64,000 nt of DNA from Glutinoglossum americanum (GCA_020080175.1 JAGHQL010000090.1:1-64000); one strand, 5' to 3'; counted from the stretch's first letter, positions 12,719-24,974 are shown. A program made the numbers and translations. The notes: generated by a model from the sequence alone, not told the origin.

Positions 12719-13880
12719 TTACCTCCCAGAATCCCTCCACTCTCGGCCTCCTGAAACATCAGCACCAGCACCGTTCTTAGTGACCTCGGGTAGAATTCCC
12801 TCATCATCGTCATCGTCATCATCGTCCTCCAGGATATCCCTCAGCTCGTCGTCCCTCGCTAGAGAGTCACCGGGATGCACTCTTGTCTTCTTAATCTGGG
12901 ATGGGTCCAATAGTCCCTCATCCGCACTCACCGAGATACCTCTGATGCCCCACCCGCTCCGTCTTGCTCGGTCGTTCTCTATTGGTTCGCCGTCGCGGCC
13001 TAGTGCCGGTCTCTCTTCCTCATCTAGACTTTCGCTCCGCCCGGAGCCAAAGATTCGTCTTAACAGCCAGCCTCTACTCAAGTCATCGGAATCGACCACA
13101 CCACCACCGCGCAGCTTGACACGCTGGCGTGTCCAGTATACCCAGACAAAATCGAGGTAGAGGAGCGTCTGGATGACGCCGAAGATGACTGCAATGGCAC
13201 CGGGTTCGAAGTGACGAGGACCATCTCTGATGAGTCTGTAGATCCAGTTGAGGATGTAGAAGCCCCGGTAGGAGCCGAGGGCGAGGAGGTAAAAGGAGTC
13301 GATGACAGTGGGGACAGTGGTTTGACGGAGGAGGAGGAGTTGTGGGAGAACGCAAACGGATTCGAGGATTATAGAGAAGGACCAAGGGAGCTATGGGGAG
13401 TTAGCAACGCCTCTCTTTGTATTGTATGATGAAAGGCTTAGCTACCTCTGAAGACCAAAAACGTTTGGCGCCTCTAAATATGAGGGTTACAATAGGTGCG
13501 CCGACGGCCGATCCTCCAAGACAATACATGCCCAGGTGCCATGCCTTCTCTCTTTCTCGGGTCCGTGCATAGACGCGCAGCATTAGGAAAATGATATAGA
13601 TAGAAGACCAGATGTAGAAGTTCTTCAGCACGAAGTTCCAATAGCTAGTCGAGGGTTTCACCCAGAACAAGTCTAAGTATCTCGAGCAGAAAACAAGGAC
13701 ATAGAGACCTTGTGTGATGAGTGAAACGCCTGCGTTGCTTCGGGGTTAGCTCTTATTTCTCAAGGAAGGGGCTGTAGTACCTTCCGCGCTCTTATTCCAG
13801 TGGATCGCCCAGATGAGTATGCATTTTGAGAGTGTATGCGAGACATCGCCGAAGACGCGAAAGATGTTCATGGAGACCAT
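12719..13880 (-). CDS. ERD2-family ER lumen protein-retaining receptor
   Basis: Seven-helix Golgi/ER membrane receptor; ERD2 proteins capture escaped HDEL/KDEL proteins and return them by COPI vesicles. Three exons: 13880-13781, 13729-13446, 13390-12719, all in phase, 351 aa. The N-terminus reads MNIFRVFGDVSHTLSKCILIW after an optional MVS; next come GLYVLVFCSRYLDLF, YWNFVLKNFYIWSSIYIIFL, SFSIILESVCVLPQL and LLALGSYRGFYILNWIYR, all hallmark ERD2 segments. After the last helix (YLDFVWVYWTRQRVKLRGG) there is a cytosolic tail of about 120 residues, much longer than in yeast Erd2 (219 aa in all), including a run of eight Asp encoded by a GAT/GAC repeat near 12801-12830. The long tail suggests the ERD2-like paralogue found in filamentous fungi rather than the canonical receptor, so ligand choice is unsure. 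Second ATG at 13871 is equally likely. Confidence 0.88.
12798..12832. repeat. Trinucleotide repeat coding poly-Asp
   Basis: An imperfect ATC/GTC trinucleotide run on the plus strand. On the minus strand it codes a block of eight Asp and one Glu in the tail of the ERD2-family receptor. Confidence 0.8.
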
Positions 13881-14807
13881 AGTGAAATGCCCGATTATAT
13901 GTATTAAAGCAGGGAGTATGTCGAGCGGAAATTAGCAATGCCAGCTTTAGCCTTGGATAGAGACTCTAGGCTCATAATATTGAGGCGGAGAGAGATAAGG
14001 ATGCCCTCTTAATTAAACAACTAACTATCGGTTCTTGATGAAACCGATGGGACAGTATCGACGTCCCGGGTGGCGGTTTGGATGGGCTATAGCGAAACGT
14101 ACGGCGACGCGTCACTGAACAGCCAGCCAGCGCGTTGTATGTAGGTAACCTCTTCGCTACTTGGAAGACGAATTATACACGGCAACCCAATGTATTTCGA
14201 GAGGCAAAGATGGTGAGATAGTGCCTTGGGGAGTCGTTGCCTCTGCGAGCTATACAGAGGGGAGCTGAGAGCTGAGCTGGTCCGTGCACTATACATATAG
14301 GAATTGCGGGAGGATATTTCTTGCTTAGGATATTCACCTTTATTTTCAGCATTGACCATGTCAGCCTGCCGCGGTAACCACAACTACAGTAATACCGGTA
14401 CATGATGAAACCAACTACTAAAATACGATGTTAGAAGGTTGATGAATTGCCTTTTTCAGGGTGGAATCGAAGGAGCATGAAGATCCCCTTGCAGATATTT
14501 TTACATTTTCCAACGATCACAGTTGCCATCAAATACCATCTTCCTCAACTCGCCATAGATAGCCCGTCTCCACAAGTCGTCAGGGCAAAGCATGTACACG
14601 AAACTTCTGTGGGAATGAACAGGAGCCGGAAGAGATTTATACGCATTCGTTAATCTCGTAAGTGGTAGGCACTACGACGAGAATTCATCAGGCATCGAGG
14701 AAAATGAAAATCGCTCCGGAAAATGGTTTCCCCAACCTCAACCTAAAATAAATAAAAAATAAATCCGGACCAACGCCACCCAATATCCTGGGAGCATGAA
14801 ATCCTGT
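13881..14807. other. Intergenic, ERD2-like promoter side
   Basis: Holds the promoter of the minus-strand ERD2-family gene and the 3' end of the PrtT-like gene. It contains an A/T-rich AATAAATAAAAAATAAAT block at 14746-14763 close to the regulator's stop codon, a plausible region for 3' end formation. No gene seen. Confidence 0.45.
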
Positions 14808-17564
14808 TCATGCGATACCCTGCGCTTCCAGGCTTTGAACGGCCGTTAAACTGTATGGAAAATCAACGAGGCCATCCAGCATCCAGTTCAGCGGGTCGAA
14901 GACCTCGTAATGCGATTCGCCAAAAGCGCTATTGCTGCGGCCAGGAGTCACGGAGTCCCTCACCGCGCTTGGGGGTGCAAGGTTCGGGTCCACGGAGGAA
15001 TTGGACGAGCTCTCGGCGTTGGAGTCAGGATTCGTTGGGTTTTTAACTACGGCTGATTATTTGTTAATACAGGCGCTTCCAGACTATTTACTAATCGCCA
15101 CGTTGACTTACCATCGAGATTTCCTCGTCCCTTGGCTTGAAATTCCTCTCGCCATCTCCAAACCGAGTCAAAAACGAGGCTCATGCTCATTCTACATCGG
15201 ACCTTCAACTGGAGTGAACTGTCCATCTCCGCGCTCCCTGGAGGTGCGTCATTCCTTGCACCAGCTTCGCCACCTCTCCACATTTGTGCCAATACCTCAG
15301 CTAACCGGCCCGGGAGATCGTTGCTTTGAACGCTTATCCTTCGGATGGCAGATACTGTTCTGTTGAATAGCACCTTTCCTCGAATGATGTCTATGTGGTT
15401 GGTGAAGAAACTATTTAGCAGCTTCAGGAGGGTGAAGCCGGAAGCAACGATCATCTGAAGGATGTAATTGCTGCAGTAACTGAGTACCCCACCATCCTGA
15501 GACTCGAGATTTAGGGCACATTCTAAAAAGGATACAGTTGCGAAATAGAGGGACGCGATGGCATGGTCGTAGTCTTTCGCTGTGCTGGAGTCGAAGAACG
15601 CCGACAGGCGAAGGTGAAGCTCGGCAGTCCGGAGATGGAGAGAATTTATTGCTATAAGTTGTCAATAAGGTAAACAGAATCTAGCATGCCGGGGATGCCA
15701 TACTCGAAATGCTTGAGCCAATCTCCATTTCTAAGTCCTTAAATTCCCTCACCAAAAGGCTAGCCATGGCCGACCGCTGATCGTCATTCGTTAGACCTAC
15801 GGGATCAGATCGATTGCTATAGAGGCCTTTAGTTACTTTGTCACAGAACTTCTCGATTCGTAGTCGCACTGCCAATTCTTCAGGTAGGTTGTAGCTTGAC
15901 TCTCTCGACGCCATTGGCTCTAGAGTCCAATCGTAAAGGCTAGACGGAGGTTGCCCATACCCTGTTCCAACACTAGTGAATTGTCAGCGAGTGTCGGGAA
16001 AAGATTCAAGGCCCGTGATAACCTCTGAACCTGGGGAGTGACGATGTATAAGAAGCATACCTTTGAGCAACGATGTTACAAGCAGCCCATGTCTTGACCC
16101 TATCTTTTAGCTCCTCATCTCGGAGCTCTATTCGAAACTTTGAGAAATCCTGAGTATGCGACGGCCTATGAAGCCCGATTTGTATGGCAACATGTGTCAT
16201 TACTCCGCTGAGCATGAAAGTTGGATCAGTTGAAGTGCTGCTTGTTGGAAGAGGCCAGGTGCATAACAAGCAAAGTGCTTTGACAACGTGGTAGCTTTGA
16301 GGGACATCTTGGAGAGTGTTCCAGACCAGCCTGGAGACGGGAGCCGCGAGAGAGTTAAGCAATGAAGGGTCGAGAGGAAAACGGCGTGCAGCAATAGATA
16401 GTATCGTCCAGAATAGAAGAGGAGAAAGGTTATAGTAGTGGTCTGGTGGTCTTTGAGGATCGAGCAATGGCAAGAATGGGTGATAAAATATGAAGAACCT
16501 TGGGGGCTCAGCAGTGTGTTAGCCGAACTCCTACAATAAACATAAAACAGCAGTCATAAGTAGAGGGAGCACGGGCGTGTATGGCTGGACGTACTGGCTA
16601 AATAATTTCGATATTGTGTCCCCAGACAGGGCTACATCATCTAGCTTCCGCCCAAGGCTTGCTCCATTGGGACTTAGAATATAGCCAGAAGATGCGTCAT
16701 ATCCCTGTCGGAGATCAAGTAGAGACGCTACAGCTTCGTGAGACCCCATGTATGGTTCTTTGGTATGCGTTTGATATAGTCCCGTTTCCTGCGAATTGAC
16801 CATGTCTGGTGAGGTATGCGCAAGACCTAGTCCAGCCGGATAGGAAGCGGATGCTGATGGCAAAGCATAGCTAGGGAGGGGTCCGTCGACAGAGACTGAG
16901 GACTGATGAACTAGATCGTCGATAGGGGAGGTCTGTCCCTGAGCGGAAGCTAGTTGGCGCCGAAGTTCGAGTATTTCGCGTTCCATTTCAGCGTTCTTAC
17001 TGTGACATCCAGTCAATTAGTAAAACACTTCACACTACATTTGACTTGGAAGACATACCTGCGCTTTCCCACTCGCTTGAAATTCGACTCGATCTTGCAT
17101 TCAAGGTTTAAGCGTCGGCATCTTGAACACGACGAAAAAGGATCTTGTACCACATCGCATCGCAACTAGAATCACCGAAGTGAGATAATAAGCCTTCGGT
17201 CGCAGAGACGATCGCACGAACGAAACATTCTAGCTTATTTGCGCGAGGGAGGAATCGGTTCTATAGGACTCCAATGAATTTGCGCTCAGGCGTAATTCCA
17301 ACCCACCTTCTGTTGACGGCACTCATTGCATGCCCGTTTAACACCGGGAAGCCTACGGCGTTCATCATGTCCTCCCTCCTCATCATCGTGCGAACCGATA
17401 GTTCCAGTGCCGTCATCGATACTACCAGGAGAGCTATCTAGCCCAGCAATGGATCTGTTCCTCTTTCTTCTTCCCGAAGTTGGCGAATGCTGCGCAGATG
17501 TTGTACGATTGACCCCGCCATTGACAGACGCCCTCATCCCCACCAGACTCGAAGACGCATCCAT
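14808..17564 (-). CDS. prtT: Zn2Cys6 transcription factor, PrtT-like
   Basis: Nuclear regulator; in Aspergillus PrtT activates genes for secreted proteases. Seven exons: 17564-17307, 17165-17059, 16999-16595, 16498-16061, 15972-15704, 15651-15112, 15052-14808; 753 aa with all phases consistent. The zinc cluster is split by intron 1 at CNECRQQK / LRCDVVQ and continues SSCSRCRRLNLEC, giving C-x2-C-x6-C-x9-C-x2-C-x6-C at about residues 78-108. The linker NFKRVGKR and a heptad helix SKNAEMEREILELRRQLA follow, as in PrtT. The middle homology region runs from about 255 (YHPFLPLLDPQRPPD, SPLLFWTILSIAARR) to about 640. The C-terminus FDPLNWMLDGL fits the family. The donor GTACGT at 16594 was chosen over an in-frame extension because it restores the LFxxYFxxYHPxLPxLDP motif. 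The start is the first ATG in the open frame. No protease gene is nearby, so the target set is inferred only. Confidence 0.85.
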
Positions 17565-18676
17565 CAAGCCAAGCGACCCGAGACAATCGTCCAAAAGACC
17601 GAGCTTAGATCAGGCTTACACTAGGTGCAGCAGAGCGAAGCGCGACCTACGTTGTTCGTGGCTCCGGTGTCGGTTTGGTCTGGCCGATGATAATGCCACA
17701 GCCCCGATGATCGCAGATTCGTCAAAGAGACCGCCGAGACGTGACTTGGCATATCATTTGGATGGGATTAAATAGAGCAATTTCTATCTTTATTTTCGCA
17801 TAATATCGCTAGGATATTGATAGAAAATCGAATTGTTACAGATGTAGACTGTCATGCTAAATTATAGCCATATTGTCATACCTAGGATGCTTGGATTCAG
17901 CGTAGAACGGAGACAGAAGGGCAGTTTTCGGGCGAAATGTTAAGGATTTCGGCGAGAACTTCCGCGATCCAAAGAAACGGCGCACACAAGCCGCCTCCTT
18001 TCCCGTCCAGGTACTTGTCTTGCATTGAGTATTCGGTTGTCCCCCACGCTGCTGTCATCCATTACTCCCTGCGCTCTCTTCCGCCTCCTGTCAGCTTTTG
18101 TTCCAACAAATCAGACATCGGAGCAGTGACGTCTAGCCGCTATGGTGGAGGCAATGTCAACGATCTTCGGGTCCATTCCCCTTTTGTGCACAAGAAGTTA
18201 AGTGAGTGCCTCGGAACTTCGGCATGCAAATACCTCCCTATTCATGCTGTATTTCATATTTGGAGTGTCAAGCCTCCTATCCCACGGGTCGTTCGTAGTA
18301 CGTGCCTTTCCGTAACAAATAGTTTGCGCCAATGGCCGAGAGCCGAGTCACGCTATGCTGCTACAAGTATGTTACAGCAGAGTGAAGTTGGGGGCAAAGC
18401 AAATTGCTTTCCAGGCCCCTTCGCCATTACCGGTTTACGTACGGGATTTTATTGATCGGTCTTGAATTATTGAAATTACGGTACATTCCAAAGCATGAAG
18501 ATGAACTTTTGATGCTTCTATATTTGGATTGCTTGGCTCACTCGTAGCTTTTGTCGATTTTGGCGAAGTTCGTTCACAGCCTCTTTAACGTACTCGGGTG
18601 GCGAGAACTGACATGCACAGTGAGCCCCTAGGGACGGATGGTCGAGCTTCACATCTTCTCTGTGTGAATAGTGAGT
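17565..18676. other. Divergent intergenic region, prtT/F-box gene
   Basis: A 1.1-kb region between the divergent prtT-like and F-box genes, presumably a shared promoter. An open frame of 172 codons at 17937-18455 looks random in composition and starts without context. No binding site recognised. Confidence 0.4.
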
Positions 18677-21600
18677 ATGGAGGGGGACTTGGGAGAATCT
18701 CCTGTCGATGTGGTAGATCGCGACGTTGGAGAATCTGGAGCAGAAGATTCCACCAGGCGAACTGCTAGAGCGACCCCACAAGACGAAGATGTTGCGCCAT
18801 CGAGCGGTGATAGTGCAGGAAAGGGAAAGTCTGTTGTCAGGAAGCCAGCCTTCGAAAAACTCCCAGCAGAGATAATTGAGCAGTGAGTTTTGGATTTTAA
18901 TAAACACTTCAAATATCAATATCCAACTAACAATAAATCTACTTGTAACTAGGATACTTTATCTTGCAGACCCTAGCTCTTTTGCGTCCCTTGTACTACT
19001 CAATTCAGACTGGCATCGTGCGTCACAGTCGCATCATCTCTATGCCCATCAGCTCTCGCGCTGCCACTCTTTCGTCCCCAGCAACGGCCATGCCGACGAG
19101 CAGCTCTATGAAGGTGATCTGCCGCGACTGAGACGGCAGTTTGAACTGGAGATAAAGCGAAACCTCTTCGATTCTTATCTCCGGCCTAAAGAAACTATTA
19201 TTAAACTCATCTCGACATCTGCGGTATCGTCGACTGCCTTTCCTGGTGGAGAGGCCTTCCACTTCTCTTTCTCTCCTGGTGGCCGCCTTGTGCTCGCCTG
19301 TAGTTCTTCTCGCATAGTTATTCTTGATGTCTCTTCAGCAACCGTGTCGGTGAAAAGGGAGCTTAAGGTTCTCCGCCGCCCCGTTTCAGTGGCTATCTTG
19401 GATGATGGATCGGTTCTTGCGGTCTTGTCAACAGACCTTCAAGTTAACCTCTACAGCCTTACCGAGCCTCGAGCAAACCACCTCCGTTCAATTTCTCTGG
19501 ATGACTCCCCTCGTACTATAGCATTATCTCCCGGAGGCTCTGTCCTAGCCGCTGCCTATGATGGAGGGATTGAGGTGTACTCTCTTGCTCCATACGCTCT
19601 TTCCACTCACCGCCGAGCCGTCAAATGCGATGCTGTAGACTCTCTAAGCTTCTCCTCCGATGGGACGTTACTTTTGGGTACGACTCTCCACTCTCCAAAT
19701 CCGAACACGGTTATTCTGTCTGCGCCATTCTATAACGAAGTCGGGCATGACGTTCCAATTTCGGAGTTATTGAGTCAAATGTGGACAACCCAAATCCTTT
19801 TCCCCAATTCCAGCCGTGACTGCAGTCATGCAACTCTCCTTCCGTGTGCAGCTGAAGGGGAGGCGAGTTGGACCTTCACACATGACAGAGTGTTCGAGAC
19901 ATTTAGAGCCGTCCGCGTGGATGATTTGAGGAATGGAACTACATACTTCACCGGCCCTACTGCCACCGGGGTGGCTAGAAGGTCTCTGCCTTCTACGCTA
20001 CCGGCCGCGAGCGACAACGGAGAACTAGTTGCAGCAGGCTTTGCAGGAGATATTTGGCTGTATGGGGTGCCGGCAGACTTGGATTTCGCCCCCGACCTAA
20101 ACCAGTTGGACACAGGCACAGCTGGTGATAGCGGAGCGGGGACCCCTAGTTCTAGCATCAACGGGGTGAATGGCATTCCCGCAAGTGCTACCATATTTCC
20201 CCAACCGCCCCAACCAACGGCCACTGGGAGTGATGAGGGGTCCGCCCGTCCGCCGCAGTGGCAGGTGCTGTGTGACAAATTCCGAAATGTGTTTGTTAAA
20301 GGACGGCGGGTAGCAACAGTTGATGGTTTGTCTGCGGTACGGTGGGTATCTCAAAGCAGTAATGGCAAAAGCCGGGAGACCTGGAGCGGAGAAAGACTAG
20401 TAGCTGTAGCACCTGGCGGAGTTGACGAAGGACTGGATGATAGGGAAGAAGGAATCGTACCTGTAGACGGTGGACGAGTTGTTATGTTTGATTTTGAACG
20501 AGGCGTTCGAAATGGTGGCAAGCACATCGTTACGATTGAAGTAGGAGAGAGCCAGGCCGAACTGCTGCTTGAGGAGACAAGGGACCTTGAAGCAGAGGTA
20601 GCTATTTTCAGACGAAGGACCGTAGCTAAGAGAAGGGGCGGTATTGGGAGTCGGCCAGATATTGAAGGATCGGCGGCCACTGCAGCCACTTCGTCATCCT
20701 CCAGGAGAAGTCTAGCATCTCGCCCTGGGTCCACATACGTTGGCCAAGCCCCGTCGCTTTTACTTTCCCCTGCAAGTGCATCCTTAGATTCAGCTGATGA
20801 GCTTACATCTTTCGAAGAAGTCCAAGAAGCTCTCGACCTTCCATACTCTCATACGGACCCTAGATCTCGTACGAGTCTCCAACGAGCGGCTACAGCCGTT
20901 GCTGCAAATCGTCTACATAACCCCCTTCGGGTTGCTGAGCCAGGTCAAGTCGCATATCTCCGCGCTGACGGGCGAAGAGATCCTCCACATGAGAGTGATG
21001 CAGACAACTGGGTCCCGCCACCGCCTCCTTATACCCCTGATCCTGAAATTCCTTTGCCTGAACACCTGCGATTAACATTGCTACCAAGGCGCACTGAGCC
21101 CCTACAGAGAGTGAGCGACCCACCGCCAACACCGGTGCGCGCGCAAACAACTCTAGAGGGGATGACAAGGGGTGCACTACAAAGAACAAGAAGCACCCTT
21201 GAGAGAGCAGGGTCTACCTTCAGAGCAAGACGAGCCAGCATCGGCAGAAGCCCAAACGATACCACTTCAATTGCACCCGATGACCAGCAGCATACGTTAC
21301 AGACTGAATCAAGGCCTGTAACAAGCTCGGCAGCCTTGCCACCCGGGGCGTCTTTTAGAGGAAACACCATCCCTCGGAGACCTGTGGGTGCGAACCCTGG
21401 TGTACGCTCTTTCATAGAGCCATCGAGCCCTAGATCCTTGATCACCGATCCTCTATTCCCACAATCGCCCCGTACGGGTTCATATGAACGGATGCCTCAA
21501 CCTGCACAACATTTGTCCATTCCGGTTACTCGCTCCAGTAACCCCCTAATATACCCACCGCAATCCTCAGCACCTTCGTCGCCTACGACTGTAGGTTCTA

Positions 21601-22310
21601 CGCCCCCTATTCGACGGTCGAACAATCTACTCTACCCCGGCCAGCATATCTCTGGACATCAAGCAAGAGCTCGATCAGTACCGGATCTTCGGTTAAGTCC
21701 TTCTGAAATTCGTCCATACGCTCTCCCCTACGACCAAAACATCGATTCCGTTTACCCCGGTGCAGAGCAACCCTCTTATCCTCAAAGCCGCCGCGCAGCT
21801 ACCCCCGCTCGCAGTTCTTCCCACACACACTCACGCAGCTCTGTACTTAGCGACCTTTTCGGGTACCCACTGCACCCTCCTCGTGCTACGCAAAGTGTCG
21901 CAACTCGCCCACACCACCTACCCCCCAATAACTCCCGGCGTTCGCCTCGAACGTCCCCACTACATGGCGGTTCCAACCCCACGTCTTCCTCTATTGCTGA
22001 TCCCCAACGACGCGAAACCTCCACTCGCCTTGATTCTATACATAGCGTTCCTTCTCGCAACGCGTCATCACGTTCTCGCACCAGCGGGCCGGGAACGATG
22101 CCACGTAGACAGACTAGCCGGGCTGGAAGAAGTGCAGCTATCAATATTAAAGAAGCAAGGAAGAAAGGTTGGGTGAAGAAGCCTAGAGCGAGAGGTGGGG
22201 GCAGTGAATGGGGTGGCTCTTCTGCGGGTTGGACCGACGATACCAATGAAAGCACTGCAGATGCAGAAGAGAGAGGAGAGGAAAGTGGTGGAAAGTGTAT
22301 GATTATGTGA
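18677..22310 (+). CDS. F-box / beta-propeller protein with C-terminal CaaX box
   Basis: Probable substrate receptor of an SCF ubiquitin ligase, perhaps membrane-bound. Two exons, 18677-18882 and 18953-22310 (intron GTGAGT, CTAAC, CTAG; phase 2); 1187 aa. The F-box is formed across the splice: FEKLPAEIIEQILYLADPSSF, then LVLLNSDWHRASQSHHLY (about residues 59-105). Degenerate WD-like blades follow (FSFSPGGRLVLACSS, IALSPGGSVLAAAYDGG, LSFSSDGTLLLG), to about residue 570. The second half is Ser/Pro/Arg-rich and looks disordered, then a basic stretch KEARKKGWVKKPRAR. The last residues are GGKCMIM followed by TGA: C-M-I-M is a good CaaX farnesylation signal (X = Met). The first-exon ATG is the only one in frame after a stop-free run; an upstream non-coding exon is possible. 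The substrate is unknown. Confidence 0.8.
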
Positions 22311-24055
22311 TCTTCATCTGTACATTGACTCGTGACCTTTTCAAACTTTTGTATGGTACGGTGAGCCTCTGCTTATGTATTTTTTTCTTCTGCAAGGGTT
22401 TGGTAGGGATAAATACGGGAGGTCGGTTTGGCTATCATATCCTTTCGTTAGGAAGTCCGTTCATGGAAAGAGGCAACAGGTCGGGTTCGGCGGCGCAGCT
22501 GAGTGTTGCCCTGACGATGCCCTAAGATCAAGGTACTCTCTCTTTCAACTATCAGATACCCAGTTCTCAAAGACTTTCCCATTTTTCCTATTAGCATTGG
22601 AGAGCGAACACACTTTTCGGTTGTGAGTGGTCAAATAGTGAATATGAGTGTTTTCGCCGCAAGAACAAAATGATTCTCACTATCGATGCTTCAGGATCAG
22701 AGTGGTCTAGGTTTACCCCTTCCGTTTTGTTCGGCTCGGGATTCACGGACTAATAACTGCGATCTGCATCCTGAGGAACTCGGAAGCTAGATGTAGTTAT
22801 AGTGGCAGATGATATAAGTGTTGTCTGCTTCCCCCTTCAGGGGCGATAAACGCCCATACTCCCCTCAACGGGAGAGTGTCGAACCTGCTTATCTTGTTGT
22901 ATGTCCCGCATGAAATGTCTTCTCGCGAAAGCTGATAGTCGACAGGTCAAACACACGTGTGATGCAAAAAAGGCTCGAATTACGACTACGCCTTCGAGGA
23001 AGGCGATATGTTCGGGGCAAGCAGCTCTAATCTATCCTTTGCTACCCGAGACTCGTCCCCCCTTGACTCCATCTTGTTCTAATTTTCATACTTTAAAAAA
23101 AAGGGGGAGGGCTCCCTAGCCACCCAAGCCAACTCTCCTTAGTATGTATTAGTGCTTTCTGCAAGCTGCATTTTATCGTCATAAGCTACCATTGTTATGT
23201 CTAAGCGCTACAGGAGGTGCTTGTTCCGCATGTCTACATTTGGTCATATGGTCTGCGCATCTCTGATGGTCGGTTTGCGCTATTGCTAAATTTCGATTGA
23301 GAGATCATTGATTGCCTGTTTGTCACAGGTTTCCTTTCTTAGCTTTGGAGTACTCTAGACTGGCGCCAACCCTTCCGACTTTCGGCCGTTAGTGTCTCCG
23401 CGAATACTATGGTAGTTAAGCGGAGTCACATAGAGGGCAGGTGGAGCTGGATATAGCACTGAGTCAGTTGACAAACAGGTCAAGCGAAAAGATATCTATG
23501 AGTGGAAGATGGAACTCCGGTACCGGACGGATGACCTCCATTTACGCTATCCTCTACCTCACGATCTCACCGCCACCCAATCACCAAGCGGGCAGACACA
23601 CCTCAGAGATCCGAATACGCCTAAACAGCCAATAAACATCGGGAATGGCGACCATATCAGTCCACTGTTCCGTACATCGTAGACGGGATGTACCTACAAT
23701 GATTCAGCAGCCAATCTCCAGATGACTTGGGAGATTTGCCAGCTGTGATTCAGAGAGCATCAACTGGAATTCGTGTCAAGTAACAATAGACAAGATCTCG
23801 ACTTTATAAGAACCCCAACCGCCTCAAAAAAACCACCCTCTTTCACACACAACTCCATTCTGTCCAGAGCCGGACAGGGACAGCAAACCCGCCCCCCAAT
23901 TTAGGCACCTCTCAACTCACCACAGTCTTTTTACCAAAAAAAATCGTTCTATCCCTCAATCCCCAAAAAGGAGACCCGGGCCCCACCACCCCTCCCCCCC
24001 CCCCAAAAAAAAAACCCCTAGAAATTCTTTAAAAAAAAAAAAAAAACTCCACGCA
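22311..24055. other. Intergenic with clustered hairpins
   Basis: A 1.7-kb stretch after the F-box gene. The only structure noted is a set of adjacent short hairpins at 22832-22874 (listed separately). The right end, 23990-24047, is a mix of C and A homopolymers leading to the next start codon. No open frame looks coding. Confidence 0.45.
22832..22874. other. Three adjacent short perfect hairpins
   Basis: CCCC/GGGG around TTCA (22832-22843), GGGCG/CGCCC around ATAAA (22841-22855), and CTCCC/GGGAG around CTCAAC (22859-22874). The first two share bases, so they would be mutually exclusive. Function unknown. Confidence 0.5.
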
Positions 24056-24316
24056 ATGTGCATCTACAGCCGCACCATCTTCGGCTGCGGCCACGGAGGC
24101 ACCCCCCTGATCTCCCGCCAATGCGCCAGGGAACGGAACCAGCTTTACCGCATTTACGACCCTCGCGAGCCCCAGAACCGCGTCCCCTACAACGCCTACA
24201 TACCGGAGTGCGAGCCTAGTAGGGGGAATGTGGTTTTGAACCGGGTGGAGAGGTGGTGTCCTAGATGCGAGTATTGGAGGTTCGGGGGAGGAAACAGGAG
24301 GAGGGCTTTGGGGTAG
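24056..24316 (+). CDS. Small Cys-rich hypothetical protein
   Basis: A single-exon frame of 86 codons. I do not recognise a named family, but it begins MCIYSRTIFGCGH and continues to a Cys at residue 23: the pattern C-x8-C-x-H-x9-C also begins the much larger protein at 36326, and is a style I associate with many uncharacterised filamentous-fungal proteins that may bind zinc. Near the C-terminus is a CPRC pair followed by a basic GGNRRR stretch. The frame is flanked by an A run of about 16 upstream and a T run of about 18 downstream. Being short and intronless, it could be chance, but the Cys/His pattern argues for a real protein. Confidence 0.5.
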   Translation: MCIYSRTIFGCGHGGTPLISRQCARERNQLYRIYDPREPQNRVPYNAYIPECEPSRGNVVLNRVERWCPRCEYWRFGGGNRRRALG

Positions 24317-24974
24317 GCGTGCGTGCGGGTTGCTTTGGTGGCGGGGGCCTTTTTTTTTTTTTTTTTTTGGTTTTCGGGCTCTCCGAGGGAGGCGGAACGA
24401 GGACTGCAGGCTTGGGATTTTATTGGGGATGAGTTGAACTTTGTTGTTGTTAGTCACGCATGGGCGGGGTGGATATTCTCATGTTCCTTAGGGGAAATGA
24501 AACTTTCCATTTCCGGCGCTCTGCCCCTTCGTTGAGTGTGCTATTTGAGTTGCACACATGCTTGGTGGTAAAAAAAGTTAGTTCTAACAGTCTTCTGGGA
24601 AGGGGTAGGGACGTTCCTAAAATCGTCAAGAATGATCCATTCTAACTACATGGGCTAATCTGTTATCCCTTCGCGGGGCCATTAGGAATGCCTAGTAGAT
24701 GCTAAATACGGCCTGTAGGGCAGAAGGTTGGTGGGATGCTTCTATGCCCTAAGAAAAAAAAAGTTCCGTCAGGTGTCATGTGTGAGGGAGAGCGTCGGTA
24801 AGATTATTAAATGAACTCATATACTGTAGTAAGATATGTGAACGTAAGTGAGAGACAATTTAGAGGGGATATGATAGACTACGTAAATGAAAACAAAGCC
24901 CAGCATTGAGGCCTAGGCTCTCTTATACCCTCCTTGCAAAGACCGAAGTCAAAAAAAAGACGCCTGGGCACACC
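24317..24974. other. Intergenic after small Cys-rich gene
   Basis: Contains a T run of about 18 at 24351-24368, then unremarkable sequence up to the alkaline phosphatase stop codon (minus strand). No gene seen. Confidence 0.5.

Noticed and set aside
16531-16594. Reading the PrtT-like exon 3 through to LPLLMTAVLCLL
   Set aside because: That extension ends in a stop and duplicates the LPLL motif; the GTACGT donor at 16594 restores the family sequence in phase.
17937-18455. 172-codon plus-strand frame between prtT-like and F-box genes
   Set aside because: Residue makeup looks random, there is no splice partner and no family motif.
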